Positions 62,633 to 64,000 of a stretch of 64,000 nt of DNA are shown here, one piece after another. The notes beneath the pieces are model-generated. The model had not been told where the DNA came from, made no database searches, and was given only the letters and a program-made list of their open reading frames with translations. Numbering within the stretch: the first letter of the stretch is position 1; each line of letters begins with the position of its first letter. The stretch spans positions 91,265 through 155,264 of the forward strand of contig HF993133.1 of NCBI GenBank assembly GCA_000432435.1, read 5' to 3'. This DNA is from Eubacterium sp. CAG:180. Its GTDB lineage: Bacteria; Bacillota; Clostridia; Oscillospirales; Acutalibacteraceae. A program made the translations under genes and the position numbers.

Positions 62633-64000
62633 CTACCTTGTTTTTTTTATGTATATTGCAGACATCGGCGGCAAATCAAGAGAAATGCTTTGCTCGAAGC
62701 CGTGCATATTTATCGATTCGGTTTTTAATTTACCCTTGTTTCCCTTTCCTTCGCCGCCGAAATCGACGTCGTCGGAATTGAATACTATCTTATAGGCTCC
62801 TTTTTTCGGTATTCCTATGCGGTAGTCACATCTCTCGACATTCGTGAAATTGCAGACAACGATTATCTCCTTGCCCTTTTCATCAATACGTCGGAATGCG
62901 ATAACGGAATTATCCTTATCGTCGGAGGATATCCACGAGAAGCCCTCCCACGAATAATCTATCTGCCAAAATGCCGGATTTGCCTTGTAAAATTCGTTTA
63001 TCTTTTTAAAATAGTTTTGCAGCGCGCGGTGCTTGGGATAATCGAGCAGAAGCCAATCTAGGCCCTTTTCGTAATTCCACTCGATAAACTGGCCGAACTC
63101 CTGACCCATAAACATAAGCTTTTTGCCGGGATGCGCCATCATATAGCCGAGAAACGCGCGAACTCCGGCAAACTTTTCGTCATATGAGCCGGGCATTTTG
63201 TCTATAAGCGACTTCTTACCGTGCACCACCTCGTCGTGAGAAATGGGAAGCACAAAATTCTCTGAAAATGCGTAAAACATCGAGAATGTAATGCAGTCAT
63301 GATTATATTTGCGGAAAAATCCGTCAAGCGAAAAATAGCGGAGAATATCGTTCATCCAACCCATGTTCCACTTGAAGTTGAAGCCGAGTCCGCCCGAAAA
63401 TACAGGCTTTGTAACCATTGGCCAAGAGGTGCTCTCCTCGGCTATCATCATGGCATACGGGAAATCGCGGAAAATGTTTTCGTTGAGCTTCTGCAAAAAT
63501 TCGACAGCCTCAAGATTTTCGTTGCCGCCGTTTTTATTCGGCACCCACTCGCCGTCCTTGCGGTCGTAATCGAGATACAGCATCGATGCAACGGCGTCTA
63601 TCCTTATGCCGTCAAGGTGATATTTTTTAAGCCAGAACGAAGCGGAGGACATCAAAAACGAGCGAACCTCATTTTTTCCGAAGTCAAAGACTCTTGTTCC
63701 CCATCCGTAATGCTCACCCTTTCTCGGGTCGCTGTATTCATAGAGCGGTCCGCCGTCAAATTCGTAAAGACCGTTTGCGTCCTTAGGGAAGTGTGCCGGA
63801 ACCCAGTCCAAAATCACGCCTATTCCGTTTCCGTGGCATTTATCTATAAGATACATAAGGTCCTTAGGCTCGCCGTAACGTGACGTTGCGGCAAAGTAAC
63901 CCGTCACCTGATAGCCCCACGAGCCGTCAAACGGATATTCAGTGAGCGGCATAAACTCAATATGGGTATAGCCCATCTTTTTAACATAGGGCACAAGAGC
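62633..64000 (-). CDS. glgB: 1,4-alpha-glucan branching enzyme (5' end beyond window)
   Basis: The C-terminal ~455 residues of a GH13 branching enzyme that creates alpha-1,6 links in glycogen. The reading frame stays open to the window edge (ALVPYVKKMGYTHIEF), so the N-terminal CBM48 region lies outside. Signature segments: EYPFDGSWGYQVTGYF, the nucleophile in DGIRIDAVASMLYLDYDR, the acid/base in AMMIAEEST and PISHDEVVHGKKSL. The C-terminal all-beta domain is complete. First of glgB-glgC-glgD-glgA in this window. Confidence 0.95.
   Translation of the reverse strand, partial: ALVPYVKKMGYTHIEFMPLTEYPFDGSWGYQVTGYFAATSRYGEPKDLMYLIDKCHGNGIGVILDWVPAHFPKDANGLYEFDGGPLYEYSDPRKGEHYGWGTRVFDFGKNEVRSFLMSSASFWLKKYHLDGIRIDAVASMLYLDYDRKDGEWVPNKNGGNENLEAVEFLQKLNENIFRDFPYAMMIAEESTSWPMVTKPVFSGGLGFNFKWNMGWMNDILRYFSLDGFFRKYNHDCITFSMFYAFSENFVLPISHDEVVHGKKSLIDKMPGSYDEKFAGVRAFLGYMMAHPGKKLMFMGQEFGQFIEWNYEKGLDWLLLDYPKHRALQNYFKKINEFYKANPAFWQIDYSWEGFSWISSDDKDNSVIAFRRIDEKGKEIIVVCNFTNVERCDYRIGIPKKGAYKIVFNSDDVDFGGEGKGNKGKLKTESINMHGFEQSISLDLPPMSAIYIKKTR

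Overview
The window looks like a chromosomal segment of a low-to-moderate-GC, Gram-positive gut-type Clostridia, probably Oscillospirales or a relative. Pointers are the paired GlgC/GlgD glycogen subunits, DUF1934 beside argS, DUF951 beside prfA, an L20-type leader on infC-rpmI-rplT, the rnc-smc-ftsY order and an mreBCD/PBP/minD/mgsA string. This placement is inference from gene content. Almost everything is single-copy core metabolism. I see no IS element, prophage or CRISPR array.

Bases 1-6550 are an AT-rich accessory segment. A LysR regulator (5169-6104, +) diverges from a minus-strand catabolic operon: GPH-type symporter, split transketolase (N and C subunits) and a second MFS transporter. 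The gap between them holds stacked inverted repeats overlapping a good promoter. A decayed MazG-like gene (6233-6547) and tRNA-Ala(CGC) (6767-6842) close the segment, and base composition rises beyond the tRNA. A second sugar locus, GPH transporter plus GH2 glycosidase, lies at 7012-10691, with a secreted esterase behind it.

Bases 12354-30832 form a long minus-strand housekeeping run. In transcription order it reads infC-rpmI-rplT, then rRNA/tRNA methyltransferase, dprA, topA, trmFO, rnc, radical SAM, smc, ftsY, rdgB, yhbY, nadD, yqeK, rsfS, leuS. Many neighbours overlap by ATGA. infC appears to use an ATC start behind a perfect consensus promoter and an attenuator-like leader. FtsY carries its acidic region at the C terminus instead of the N terminus. 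A 44-base direct repeat with a hairpin sits at the 3' end of smc.

Bases 31152-34398 (+) are ddl, DUF1934 and argS. Next on minus come a sialidase-like protein, a PHP phosphatase and an AI-2E-family permease. hom-lysC (+) follow, then GtrA and an OGG-type glycosylase (-), a small conserved-looking membrane protein (+), and a minus operon DUF951-prfA-udg-GH13 amylase. mtnA stands alone.

Bases 47575-55487 are an envelope region. A 591-residue membrane protein of unknown function diverges from mreB-mreC-mreD-PBP-minD-like, followed by mgsA with its own promoter. The MinD-like protein stops just before the place where a membrane-targeting helix normally sits, and minC and minE are absent. hisS-aspS (+) come next. 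The window ends with the minus-strand glycogen operon glgB (cut by the window edge)-glgC-glgD-glgA.
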